NCBI GenBank assembly: GCA_013334325.1
Contig: JAAXXT010000003.1
Coordinates: 1-64,000 of the forward strand
DNA: 64,000 nt
Direction of reading: 5' to 3'
Origin: Erysipelotrichaceae bacterium
Lineage (GTDB): Bacteria > Bacillota_I > Bacilli_A > Erysipelotrichales > Erysipelotrichaceae
The position numbers and the translations under genes are program-made. Positions 7,944 through 16,362 of the stretch are shown piece after piece. A model generated the notes under the pieces. That model saw only the letters and a program-made list of their open reading frames with translations. It was not told the origin of the DNA and made no database searches. Positions within the stretch are counted from its first letter, which is position 1; each line of letters starts with the position of its first letter.

Positions 7944-9214
7944 CTACTCATGATTTGTTCTCTATTGGGTCCATTTGAGACTAAAGCAATCTGAACTCCA
8001 ATCAATGCTTCACAACGATCGACATAGGCTTTAGCTTCACTAGGAAGATCCTCATAGTTACGTACGTGAGAGATATCGCAGTTCCAGCCCTTCATCGTTT
8101 CATAGATAGGAACACTATAAGCTAAACGAGTGATATTTGGGAAATGCTCACGACGTTTTCCATCTACTTCATAAGCGACACAAATTTTGATCTCGTCGAG
8201 GTATCCTAAGACATCTAGATTGGTCATACAGACATGGGTCGCACCTTGGACTTGACATCCATATCTCGTCGCAACAGCGTCGAAATAGCCCATACGACGA
8301 GGTCTACCAGTCGTAGCCCCATATTCACCCGCATCTCCACCTTTTGAGCGTAAGATCTGAGCTTCTTCTAAATCATGGATCTCGGTGACGAAAGGACCAG
8401 CGCCTACTGAAGAGGAATAAGCTTTTGTGACAGCCCAGATCTCATCGATAGAACGCGGTAAACCAGCTCCTATAGGTCCATAGAAAGATAAAGTAGAAGA
8501 CGAAGTCGAATAAGGATAGATCCCAAAATCAGGATCTCTTAAAGCACCCAATTGACCTTCTAATAAAACGACTTTATGTTCATCAAGGGCTGTTTGGAAA
8601 AACTTCAAGGTATCATGGACATATGGTGCGATCAAATCGCGATATTGAATCAATTCAGCCATGATGTCTTCTTTTTTAAGGGCTTCTTTTCCATAGAGAT
8701 GGACAAGCAAAGTGTTCTTTGCGGGTAAGATACGATCCAGTTTATCAGAGAGCCATTGTTCATCAAAAAGTTCTGAGACTTGGAAACCTACTTTGGCATA
8801 TTTATCGGAATAGAAAGGCGCGATACCGCTCTTGGTCGATCCGAATGCACCTTTACCTAAACGTTCTTCTTCATATTTATCAAAATCGACATGATAGCTC
8901 ATTACGATTTGAACTCGATCAGAAACGATGATGTTTGGTTTTGGAACCTGTCGTTCTTCAAGTTCTCTTAATTCTTTGATGAAAGCAGGGATATTTAACG
9001 CGACCCCATTCCCAATGACATTGGTGATGTGACTATAGAAGACGCCTGAAGGCAACATATGCAAGGCAAACTTACCATAACTATTGATGATGGTATGGCC
9101 TGCGTTGTTTCCGCCTTGATAACGTACGACGATATCGGATTCTTTTGCGAAGACATCGGTTAATTTACCCTTGCCTTCATCGCCCCAATTGGCGCCTACG
9201 ACTGCTTTAATCAT
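7934..9214 (-). CDS. purA: Adenylosuccinate synthetase
   Basis: A 426-residue enzyme that joins IMP and aspartate using GTP, the first AMP-specific step of purine synthesis. GANWGDEGKGKLTD (about residues 7-20) is the IMP/GTP-binding signature with the catalytic Asp, and RYQGGNNAGHT (about 31-41) carries the catalytic His. TTGRPRRMGYFDAV is the conserved GTP/IMP loop. The ATG at 9214 has AAGGAG upstream and overlaps the last codons of the preceding FAD dehydrogenase gene, so the two genes form one minus-strand operon. Length is normal for the family. Confidence 0.95.
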   Translation of the reverse strand: MIKAVVGANWGDEGKGKLTDVFAKESDIVVRYQGGNNAGHTIINSYGKFALHMLPSGVFYSHITNVIGNGVALNIPAFIKELRELEERQVPKPNIIVSDRVQIVMSYHVDFDKYEEERLGKGAFGSTKSGIAPFYSDKYAKVGFQVSELFDEQWLSDKLDRILPAKNTLLVHLYGKEALKKEDIMAELIQYRDLIAPYVHDTLKFFQTALDEHKVVLLEGQLGALRDPDFGIYPYSTSSSTLSFYGPIGAGLPRSIDEIWAVTKAYSSSVGAGPFVTEIHDLEEAQILRSKGGDAGEYGATTGRPRRMGYFDAVATRYGCQVQGATHVCMTNLDVLGYLDEIKICVAYEVDGKRREHFPNITRLAYSVPIYETMKGWNCDISHVRNYEDLPSEAKAYVDRCEALIGVQIALVSNGPNREQIMSRKK

Positions 9215-10601
9215 GAGATTTCTCCTTTAGTTTATTGAGATAAAGATCTGCGACATAAAGTCCATGAGCAGCAGCTTGAGACAATGAACGAGTAAACCCA
9301 GCTCCATCTCCAATCGCATAAACATTAGGAGATTGAACCAATTCGAAATCAATGGTTTCTGGTCTTGCTGAATAGTACTTGCATTCGACCCCATAAAGTA
9401 AGGTATCTGCGTTGGCTGTTCCTGGAGCGATCTCATCGAGTGCTTGTAAGGTTTCGATGATGTTATCGAGTTGACGCTTAGGCATACATAAGGATAGATC
9501 TCCTGCGACAGCTTTTAAAGTAGGTTGAACCGTATTTGCCGCTAAGCGTTTCTCATCGGTTCTTCTGCCTTGCATAAGATCTCCAAAACGTTGGACCAAA
9601 ACAGATCCTCCACTGATAAGATTGCCCATATGGGCTACATGACGGGCATAATCGATAGGATCATTGAAAGGCGTGGTGAATTTTATAGTGGCCAATAAGG
9701 CAAAGTTTGAGTTGGGTGTTTTCTTATGTTCTTCTTTAAATGAATGTCCGTTTACAGTAAGGATATCGTTAGTGTTTTCCATAACGACATGGCCCTTTTC
9801 ATTGAAACAAAACATACGAGTAATGTCTCCGTATTTCTTAGAACGATACCAGATCTTAGGCTCATAAATGAGTTTAGAGAAATGCATCCAAACTTCATAT
9901 GGCAATTCGACTCTAACCCCTATATCGACTTGATTGTTGATAAGAGGGATCTTATTGGTAGCACACCATGTAGAAAAGAATCGACTACCGGCTCTTCCTA
10001 CTGCAAAGATGATCGCATCTGATTCTATTTGATAAGCATTTTTTGATTTTGTATAACTAACGATCTTATTTTTTGCATCGACATCTTTGACTTCAGCGTC
10101 AGTGATGATGGTGATCTTTTGTCTTAAGGCATCAACCAATTTGATCATCGTAAGATAATTCGCGTCGGTTCCTAGATGTTTGACCTGTGCTTGCTGCATA
10201 TGTAGGTCGTGTTGTAAACACAAGGTCTTAAGTTCATTGGAAGGCAAATAACGTTCAGTGGTTGCCCCATGGCTCACCATGATCGCATCCGCTTGTTCAA
10301 TGTAGTTTAAAACGGTCTTGTTGGGCAAGAAATCTGTGAGCCATCCTCCGTATTCAGTGGAGATGATGTATTTCCCATCTGAATAGGCGCCTGCTCCAGC
10401 CAATCCTTCCATGACACCACAAGTGGCACAGTTGATACACGAAGGCACTTTACCTGTAATGATAGGGCAGTTTCTTTGTGTGATATCATGACCTTTTTCT
10501 ATTAATGTAATCTTGAGGGTGGGCTGCTTTTCGATAAGACGGGTTGCTGCCATAAGGCCGCTGATTCCGCCACCGATGATGACGACGTTGACTTTGTCCA
10601 T
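9207..10601 (-). CDS. FAD-dependent dehydrogenase (COG2509-like) with four-Cys cluster
   Basis: A 464-residue flavoprotein. The N-terminal VVIIGGGISGLMAATRL is the FAD-binding Rossmann turn, and the C-terminal YAIGDGAGFTRSLSQAAAHG is the second FAD-contacting motif of this large family. Between them, NCPIITGKVPSCINCATCG places four cysteines as C-x9-C-x2-C-x2-C, which could hold a metal or Fe-S cluster. I chose the ATG at 10601 over the upstream TTG at 10613, because GGAGG sits just before 10601 and inside the longer frame. It is co-transcribed with purA. The substrate is unknown; COG2509 proteins are annotated only as dehydrogenases. Confidence 0.8.
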   Translation of the reverse strand: MDKVNVVIIGGGISGLMAATRLIEKQPTLKITLIEKGHDITQRNCPIITGKVPSCINCATCGVMEGLAGAGAYSDGKYIISTEYGGWLTDFLPNKTVLNYIEQADAIMVSHGATTERYLPSNELKTLCLQHDLHMQQAQVKHLGTDANYLTMIKLVDALRQKITIITDAEVKDVDAKNKIVSYTKSKNAYQIESDAIIFAVGRAGSRFFSTWCATNKIPLINNQVDIGVRVELPYEVWMHFSKLIYEPKIWYRSKKYGDITRMFCFNEKGHVVMENTNDILTVNGHSFKEEHKKTPNSNFALLATIKFTTPFNDPIDYARHVAHMGNLISGGSVLVQRFGDLMQGRRTDEKRLAANTVQPTLKAVAGDLSLCMPKRQLDNIIETLQALDEIAPGTANADTLLYGVECKYYSARPETIDFELVQSPNVYAIGDGAGFTRSLSQAAAHGLYVADLYLNKLKEKSHD

Positions 10602-10621
10602 AGTGTCCTCCAACGCTCATT

Positions 10622-10650
10622 ATTTTACCTTATCGACCACCAATATACAA
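10622..10650 (-). promoter_or_regulatory. Promoter of the FAD dehydrogenase-purA operon
   Basis: On the minus strand TTGTAT (10645-10650), 17 bases and TAAAAT (10622-10627). The start site would fall near 10615, leaving a short leader with GGAGG before the ATG at 10601. Confidence 0.55.
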
Positions 10651-10656
10651 CCACGT

Positions 10657-10685
10657 TTGACAGGGTTAAGGGAGTATGTCAGAAT
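10657..10685 (+). promoter_or_regulatory. Candidate promoter of the OsmC-like gene
   Basis: TTGACA (10657-10662), 17 bases and CAGAAT (10680-10685). The -35 is perfect and the -10 imperfect. It is back to back with the minus-strand promoter at 10622-10650. Confidence 0.5.
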
Positions 10686-10701
10686 AATTTAGAGGTAAAC
10701 T

Positions 10702-11094
10702 ATGGGAACCAAAGTATCTGCCGTCTTAGATTTCAACAATACATTTAAAGGACAACTTCAACTTAGAGATGGTCATATCGACATCGGTTCACAAGCCAAT
10801 GAAGCTCGACCCTATGATTTACTACAAGGAGCCTTGGTTTCTTGTCTACACTCGACCTTTCTAGATATATTAGAAAAGAAGCGTCTAAGTATCGATTTCG
10901 CTCATTATGAAGTAGAAGGTGAAAAACGAGATGAGATCCCAACAACACTAAAATCAGTAACGGTTACAGTTACTTTACCCGCTGGTCAAGAAGAAGCTTT
11001 GACCAAATCGATGGAACTTGCGAAGAAGTATTGTTCAGTATTTAGTACACTATCGAATGTTGCTGAGATGAACTTGATCATAAAGTATAAATGA
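10702..11094 (+). CDS. OsmC/Ohr-family protein
   Basis: A 130-residue protein with the OsmC fold. Two cysteines sit in the expected places: SCLHSTF in the first half and KKYCSVFSTL in the second, matching the peroxidatic and resolving cysteines of organic hydroperoxide reductases. The alternation of beta-strand N terminus and the PYDLLQGALVSC helix supports the family. The usual role is reduction of organic hydroperoxides with a thiol partner, but many OsmC relatives have no proven substrate. AGAGGT is placed correctly before the ATG. It lies 35 bases before ktrB, which has its own promoter. Confidence 0.78.
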   Translation: MGTKVSAVLDFNNTFKGQLQLRDGHIDIGSQANEARPYDLLQGALVSCLHSTFLDILEKKRLSIDFAHYEVEGEKRDEIPTTLKSVTVTVTLPAGQEEALTKSMELAKKYCSVFSTLSNVAEMNLIIKYK

Positions 11095-11095
11095 C

Positions 11096-11123
11096 TTGAT
11101 TTTAACTAATGCAGGTGTATGAT
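11096..11123 (+). promoter_or_regulatory. Promoter of ktrB giving a leaderless GTG start
   Basis: TTGATT (11096-11101), 16 bases and TATGAT (11118-11123). Six bases separate the -10 box from the GTG at 11130, so the transcript should begin at the start codon. Confidence 0.6.
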
Positions 11124-11129
11124 AAGTAA

Positions 11130-12548
11130 GTGCCTAACCAAAACTCTATGAAAAAAACCAGATTTGTTGATAAATTTACCTTTGGATCTCTAAAACCTGC
11201 CCAGCAGATCGTTTTAAGTTTCGCAGGAGTTATTTTAACAGGGGGCTTTCTATTATGGCTACCCATCAGTAATCAAGCCAGTGCGACACCTGTATCTTTC
11301 TTGGATCATTTATTTATCTCTACTTCAGCTGTGTGTGTTACTGGCTTAACAACGATCATTCCTGCGACTCAATACAGCTTGTTTGGACAGATCGTGATCA
11401 TCTTCTTGATGCAGATTGGTGGTTTGGGTCTAATGACGATGATCGCAGCTTTCGTTATCTATTTGGGCAGTAAGATGACCTTATCAGATCGTTTATCACT
11501 TTTAGAATCTACCAATCGTCCAGGTTTTGTCGATTTCAAAAAATTCATCCTTAACATCATGAAATATACTTTCGTCTTTGAGTTCGCAGGATTTCTTCTT
11601 ATGTGTATCCAATTGATTCCTGAGTATGGCTTATGGGATGGGATGTTTAAATCCCTGTTTACTTCCGTAAGTGCTTTCTGTAATGCGGGTCTCGATGTGT
11701 TTGGCTCAAGCAGTTTGATGCCTTATACCAATAATTGGTTGATGAATTTGACTGTTGCTTCTCTGATTGTAATGGGAGGCTTAGGTTTTGGGGTTTGGTT
11801 TGATTTATCTCATGCGTCAAAATTACTACTCAAGAAAAATCAAAGTTTTCGTCGAATCATTAGGCGTTTGCGTTCACATACGAAAATGGCACTTATTATG
11901 ACCGTAGCTCTTATTATATCTGGTATGGCGCTTATCTTTGCGATAGAGTATGGAAATGCGGATAGTTTGGCTCCATTGTCTTTAGCCAATAAGCTTCTGG
12001 CCAGTTTGTTTCAATCTGTGACCTTAAGAACCGCAGGGTTCTCTACCTTAAATATCGGTTTATTAAAACCAGCGACTCAGATGATCATGATCATCTATAT
12101 GTTTATCGGGGGATCACCTGGAGGTACGGCCGGGGGTATTAAGACCACGACTTTTGCGATTTTGATCCTTATGATCGTTGCTGAACTCAGAAGTCAAAAA
12201 AACATCATCGTCTTTGGGAGAACCATTGAAAGAGAACTCTTTAGAAAAGCCTTCATCATCTTCTTTATGTTGATGACTACCTTACTTACAGGGATCTTAC
12301 TGTTAACCTTGATTGAACCTTTTAGTTGGTTGGCCATCTTCTTCGAAGCCACTTCAGCGATTGCGACCGTTGGTCTATCGATGGGAATCACTGCAGCCTT
12401 GAGTCCAGCTGGGAAGATCATCATCATTGCCTTGATGTATCTAGGTCGAATAGGACCGCTTACCTTACTTCTAAGTATTGGAGATCATAGTAAACATCTT
12501 AAAACAAACGACATGACTTATCCGTCTGCCAACATACTGATTGGCTAA
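11130..12548 (+). CDS. ktrB: Potassium-transporting membrane subunit of the Ktr system
   Basis: A 472-residue TrkH/KtrB-type potassium channel-like subunit. The four selectivity-filter loops with their central Gly are visible: TSAVCVTGLTT, SAFCNAGLDVFG, RTAGFSTLN and SAIATVGLSMG. The loop GGSPGGTAGGIKTTT in the third repeat matches the known intramembrane gating loop. With KtrA it takes up potassium driven by the ion gradient. The GTG at 11130 is favoured over the ATG at 11148, because a -10 box lies exactly six bases before the GTG and neither start has a Shine-Dalgarno. ktrA follows 11 bases downstream. Confidence 0.92.
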   Translation: MPNQNSMKKTRFVDKFTFGSLKPAQQIVLSFAGVILTGGFLLWLPISNQASATPVSFLDHLFISTSAVCVTGLTTIIPATQYSLFGQIVIIFLMQIGGLGLMTMIAAFVIYLGSKMTLSDRLSLLESTNRPGFVDFKKFILNIMKYTFVFEFAGFLLMCIQLIPEYGLWDGMFKSLFTSVSAFCNAGLDVFGSSSLMPYTNNWLMNLTVASLIVMGGLGFGVWFDLSHASKLLLKKNQSFRRIIRRLRSHTKMALIMTVALIISGMALIFAIEYGNADSLAPLSLANKLLASLFQSVTLRTAGFSTLNIGLLKPATQMIMIIYMFIGGSPGGTAGGIKTTTFAILILMIVAELRSQKNIIVFGRTIERELFRKAFIIFFMLMTTLLTGILLLTLIEPFSWLAIFFEATSAIATVGLSMGITAALSPAGKIIIIALMYLGRIGPLTLLLSIGDHSKHLKTNDMTYPSANILIG

Positions 12549-12559
12549 AAGGAGCATCT

Positions 12560-13228
12560 ATGAAACAGAAAACATACGCCGTATTAGGTTTGGGAGTCTT
12601 CGGATCCACCATCGCTAAAACCTTAAGTGAATACCATTGTGAAGTCATTGGGATCGATAGTGATCTTACTTGTGTTGAACGTGTGGCTGAATTTGCGACC
12701 CAAGCAGTTCAAGCAGATTTTACTGACATCGATCAATTAAGAGAATTAGGAATCCAAGATGTCGATGTGGCTGTCGTTGCGACAGGAAGTCGATTGGAAT
12801 CATCTATTATGGCCGTTCTTCATCTAAAAGAACTTGGTGTTCCTTATATTGTCGCTAAAGCGAAAAATAAGGTCTATATGCAGATCCTTTTAAAAGTAGG
12901 CGCTGATAAAGTCATTCGTCCTGAAAAAGAAATGGGCGAACGTGTCGCTAAGACCTTACTGAGTCGCAATGTCGTCGATATGATCGACATCGATGAGGAT
13001 TACTCCATCATGGAATTGACTGCTCCTAAAGAATGGGTAGGCTTTGCCTTAAAGAATCTCGATGTGAGAAATAAATTCGGTCTAAATATCTTAGGTGTAC
13101 GTAATGGTGAAGACGCTAAACTGAATTTCAATATCAACGGAGATTATACCGTTAAAGCAGAAGATCAACTCTTAGTCATCGTCGAAGCAAATAAGTTCGA
13201 AGCGATGGAATATCAAGGAAAACTTTAA
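12560..13228 (+). CDS. ktrA: Regulatory RCK subunit of the Ktr potassium system
   Basis: A 222-residue cytoplasmic protein with an N-terminal RCK Rossmann domain (GLGVFGSTIA, about residues 9-18) that binds ATP/ADP and a C-terminal RCK_C domain (about 140-222). In this family an octameric ring gates KtrB, and the C domain often binds c-di-AMP. AAAAGGAG precedes the ATG. The gene follows ktrB by 11 bases and ends at a terminator, so ktrBA is a self-contained pair. Confidence 0.92.
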   Translation: MKQKTYAVLGLGVFGSTIAKTLSEYHCEVIGIDSDLTCVERVAEFATQAVQADFTDIDQLRELGIQDVDVAVVATGSRLESSIMAVLHLKELGVPYIVAKAKNKVYMQILLKVGADKVIRPEKEMGERVAKTLLSRNVVDMIDIDEDYSIMELTAPKEWVGFALKNLDVRNKFGLNILGVRNGEDAKLNFNINGDYTVKAEDQLLVIVEANKFEAMEYQGKL

Positions 13229-13255
13229 GAACGGCGAGCCGTTCTTTTTCTTTTT
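13227..13255 (+). terminator. Rho-independent terminator after ktrA
   Basis: AAGAACGG pairs with CCGTTCTT around CGAG and is followed by a T-rich run. The stem begins in the ktrA stop codon. Confidence 0.82.
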
Positions 13256-13281
13256 TAACGATCTTCGCTTATAATAGAATC

Positions 13282-14109
13282 ATGATAAAACGAATCGGTG
13301 TAGAACTAAAAGAAGGTTGTGACATAAGTGGAGGAGACTTGGCGATCAAATCACTTCAAGATATGATCGATTTCGATGAGATCCTTTCCATTGATCCTGG
13401 CCTCATCATAGACGAAGAACCACTTTTCTTACATGCGGTCAGCGACCTTAATACTCGATTGAAGAGAGTTGTTTCTCAAAGTCTAAAAGAAGGTCATTTT
13501 CCTTTGGTTTTTGGAGGAGACCATGCGTTAGCTATTGGCAGTATTTCAGCCTCATTAACGAAAGATACAGGGGTTATATGGATCGATGCCCATGGGGATT
13601 GCAATACCGTAGAATCTTCCCCAAGCCATAGAATCCATGGGATGCCTTTGGCAGTCCTTCAAGGATATGGTCATCCTAAGTTAACTCACTTAAACGATAC
13701 CGTACTTAACGGAGTAGATATCTTACAAATTGGGATAAGATCTTTAGATGAAGAAGAAGCTCTCTTAATGAAGAAGTGGGGTGTCCGCATTATTAGCATG
13801 CAAGACATTAAATCAGAGGGGTGGAAGTGGGCTAAACAAGAGCTTTCCTTATTTATCGATCATCATCCTCGTCTTCATGTTTCTTTTGATTGTGATAGTG
13901 TCGATCCAAAAGAAGCACCAGGAGTCAATACACCTTCCAAGAATGGATTGAGTGTTCGTGAAGTTCTAGATATCTTTGATACTTTACCTTTTGAGAAAGT
14001 ATCCAGTATGGATATCGTTGAATATAATCCTACAAAAGATGATGAGAAGACAAAAGCAATGATCCTAAAGATCGATGCCTTGGTTCATCTCAAGAGAGGG
14101 GCTTTATGA
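13282..14109 (+). CDS. rocF: Arginase family ureohydrolase
   Basis: A 275-residue binuclear manganese enzyme. GGDHALAIG, IDAHGDCNTVESSPSHRIHG and SFDCDSVDPKEAPGVNTP are the three metal-binding signatures; the SPSHRIHGMPL context is the form found in true arginases rather than agmatinases. It should split arginine to ornithine and urea. TATAAT at 13270-13275 lies six bases before the ATG with no Shine-Dalgarno, suggesting a leaderless mRNA. The stop overlaps the glycerol kinase start (ATGA), so the two enzymes are translationally coupled although their pathways differ. Formiminoglutamase is a less likely alternative. Confidence 0.8.
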   Translation: MIKRIGVELKEGCDISGGDLAIKSLQDMIDFDEILSIDPGLIIDEEPLFLHAVSDLNTRLKRVVSQSLKEGHFPLVFGGDHALAIGSISASLTKDTGVIWIDAHGDCNTVESSPSHRIHGMPLAVLQGYGHPKLTHLNDTVLNGVDILQIGIRSLDEEEALLMKKWGVRIISMQDIKSEGWKWAKQELSLFIDHHPRLHVSFDCDSVDPKEAPGVNTPSKNGLSVREVLDIFDTLPFEKVSSMDIVEYNPTKDDEKTKAMILKIDALVHLKRGAL

Positions 14110-15611
14110 GTGCCTTTATATGCGCTGTAGATCAAGGAACCAGCAGTTCTCGTTCGATTATTTTTGATAAATCTTTGAACATCATCTCGATTGGTCAAAG
14201 AGAACTACCGAGTTATTATCCTCAACCATCTTGGGTAGAACAAAACGCTGAAGAGATCTTCGCTTCTGTTGTCTCCGTTATTTCTGAAAGTCTCATAAAA
14301 GCGAGACTTAGCGGAAAAGACCTTAAAGCCATCGCCATAACCAATCAACGAGAAACCACCATCATCTGGGATAAAAAAACAGGTGATCCCGTTTATTTCG
14401 CATTAGTTTGGCAATCTCGACAAACATCTGATCTGTGTGAAGAAAAACGAAAAAAAGGATATGAGCCATTGTTTAGACGAAAAACTGGCCTCGTTTTGGA
14501 TCCTTATTTTTCAGCCTCTAAAATTCGATTTATTTTAGATCATATTCCTATGGGACAAGAAAGAGCCGAGAATAATGAATTATGCTTTGGGACCGTGGAT
14601 ACATGGTTGAGCTATAAACTCAGTTTAGGCAAGATATTTAAAACGGATGTTTCAAATGCCTCACGTACTTTATTGATGAACATAGAAACTTGTCAATGGG
14701 ATGAAGAATTATGTCATGCTTGGAATATACCGATGAGTATCTTACCTGAAATCGTTGATACTTCTGAGATTATAGGAGAAGTAGATGCTTCGTTTTTTGG
14801 GGCAGCGATTCCGATCGCAGCCCTTGTTGGTGATCAACAAGCAGCTTTGTTTGGACAATTGTGCCTAAGTGAAGGTGATGTTAAAAATACTTATGGGACA
14901 GGTTGTTTCATATTGATGAATACTGGATCTCAACGCATACAATCTAAACATGGTTTATTGTCGACCGTGGCCTGGAGATTCAAAGGTGAAACCACCTATG
15001 CTTTGGAAGGCAGTGTTTTTGTGGCTGGATCAGCCATCCAATGGCTAAAAGAGGGCATAGGATTAATTAGACATTCTGAGGATACAGAACGTATTTGTCA
15101 TCAAGTCAAGGATACCCATGGGGTCGTAGTGGTTCCTACCTTTGTAGGATTAGGAGCCCCGTATTGGAAGTCTGACGTTCAAGGGGCGATTTTTGGTTTG
15201 ACCCAAGGAAGCAATGATCAACATATCATACGAGCAACATTAGAATCCATAGCATTCCAAAGCAGTGATGTCATCATGGCGATGGAAAAGGACGCAAAAC
15301 AATCCATAAAAAAACTTAAAGTCGATGGAGGAGCTTCTCGAAATGATTTCATTATGCAATTTCAAGCGGATCTTCTTCATACGGAGGTTGTACGTCCTTT
15401 GATCTCGGAAACCACAGCCTTAGGGGCAGCGATGTTGGCCGGTTTAGCTATTGGTGTATATAAGAGTACTGCTGATTTATCTAAGGTGTGGAAGACGTCA
15501 CAAATATTTAAACCACAGATGGATGAAAAGACAAGAAAAGAAAAATTAGAACGATGGCGTATGGCCATCAATGCGGTTACCGCGTTCAAATGTGATCATC
15601 ATGAAAACTAA
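14106..15611 (+). CDS. glpK: Glycerol kinase
   Basis: A 501-residue FGGY-family kinase that phosphorylates glycerol to glycerol 3-phosphate. The N-terminal AVDQGTSSSRSIIFD is the ATP-binding phosphate-1 loop. TNQRETTIIWD and GDQQAALFGQ carry substrate and ATP contacts, and YGTGCFILMNTG is the second phosphate loop. Length and motif order are normal. No glpF or glpD/glpO is adjacent; instead it sits between arginase and cutC in one operon. Phosphotransfer regulation on a loop His by HPr is common in this family, but I could not confirm the residue. Confidence 0.92.
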   Translation: MSAFICAVDQGTSSSRSIIFDKSLNIISIGQRELPSYYPQPSWVEQNAEEIFASVVSVISESLIKARLSGKDLKAIAITNQRETTIIWDKKTGDPVYFALVWQSRQTSDLCEEKRKKGYEPLFRRKTGLVLDPYFSASKIRFILDHIPMGQERAENNELCFGTVDTWLSYKLSLGKIFKTDVSNASRTLLMNIETCQWDEELCHAWNIPMSILPEIVDTSEIIGEVDASFFGAAIPIAALVGDQQAALFGQLCLSEGDVKNTYGTGCFILMNTGSQRIQSKHGLLSTVAWRFKGETTYALEGSVFVAGSAIQWLKEGIGLIRHSEDTERICHQVKDTHGVVVVPTFVGLGAPYWKSDVQGAIFGLTQGSNDQHIIRATLESIAFQSSDVIMAMEKDAKQSIKKLKVDGGASRNDFIMQFQADLLHTEVVRPLISETTALGAAMLAGLAIGVYKSTADLSKVWKTSQIFKPQMDEKTRKEKLERWRMAINAVTAFKCDHHEN

Positions 15612-16296
15612 ACTTGAAGTCTGTTGTGGAAGTGTTCAAGATTGTCTTGTCGCTCAAAAAGTAAAAGCTGATCGTATCGAACTGAATTCAGGTTTAGAGT
15701 TGGGGGGATTGACCCCATCTTTAGGGATGTTTATGAAAGCACGGGCTATGGTAGATTTGCCCATCATGGTGATGATAAGACCACATAATGGATCTTATGA
15801 TTATAGTGACCTTGATTTTGAGGTGATGAAGAAAGATGCAGAGATCTTATTGGATGCAGGATCAGATGGGATCGTCTTCGGATGTTTGACACCTGAAGGC
15901 AAAATCGATGAGAATCGAGTAATGAAGCTTGTAGATCTAGCCAAAGGTAAAGAAACGGTCTTTCATAAAGCCATCGATGAGTTAGAAAACATAAATGAAG
16001 GTCTAGAAGCTTTGATTCGTTGTGGAGTAACCCGTGTATTGATTGGGGGAGGTCGAGGGTCGATCGATGATCATATTGATTACTTAGGTCAAGTTCAAGA
16101 AAAATATGGGGATATGATACAACTACTTCCTGGTGGTGGCGTTCATAAAGGCAATCTTCTAAATCTACTAGATAAGACCCATGTTAATCAGGTCCATATG
16201 ACAGGAAAACGATTAGAGATAAACCCTAAAACGAAGACGGTTCATATGGTTACGGATGAGAATATCTTAAAAGAAGTACTAAATTTGATTCGATAA
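15601..16296 (+). CDS. cutC: CutC family protein
   Basis: A 231-residue TIM-barrel protein. LEVCCGSVQDCLVAQ near the start, then RIELNSGLELGGLTPS and MVMIRPHNGSYDYSD, are hallmark CutC blocks, and LLPGGGVHKGN is the C-terminal glycine loop. CutC was linked to copper handling in E. coli, but its biochemical role remains unclear. I chose the ATG at 15601, which gives the family-typical N terminus and overlaps the glpK end by 11 bases; an in-frame ATG at 15571 would add an atypical extension. No clear Shine-Dalgarno is seen, so translation is probably coupled to glpK. Confidence 0.85.
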   Translation: MKTKLEVCCGSVQDCLVAQKVKADRIELNSGLELGGLTPSLGMFMKARAMVDLPIMVMIRPHNGSYDYSDLDFEVMKKDAEILLDAGSDGIVFGCLTPEGKIDENRVMKLVDLAKGKETVFHKAIDELENINEGLEALIRCGVTRVLIGGGRGSIDDHIDYLGQVQEKYGDMIQLLPGGGVHKGNLLNLLDKTHVNQVHMTGKRLEINPKTKTVHMVTDENILKEVLNLIR

Positions 16297-16319
16297 ACAG
16301 CGAAAGCTGTTTTAATTTT
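16295..16319 (+). terminator. Rho-independent terminator after cutC
   Basis: AAACAGC, GAAA loop, GCTGTTT and a T-rich tail. It closes the arginase-glpK-cutC operon. Confidence 0.78.
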
Positions 16320-16362
16320 ATAAGTGTCTAGTGTAAAATAAAGACAAGGATGGATCCTGTCT

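Noticed and set aside
9744-10022. Plus-strand open frame opposite the FAD dehydrogenase
   Set aside because: No ribosome site, no recognisable domain, and it lies entirely within a well-supported minus-strand gene.
5074-16319. Repeated CAGCGAAAGCTG-like motif at 5074 and 16295 as a dispersed repeat
   Set aside because: Both are terminator hairpins with a GAAA tetraloop after a stop codon. The similarity is explained by function.
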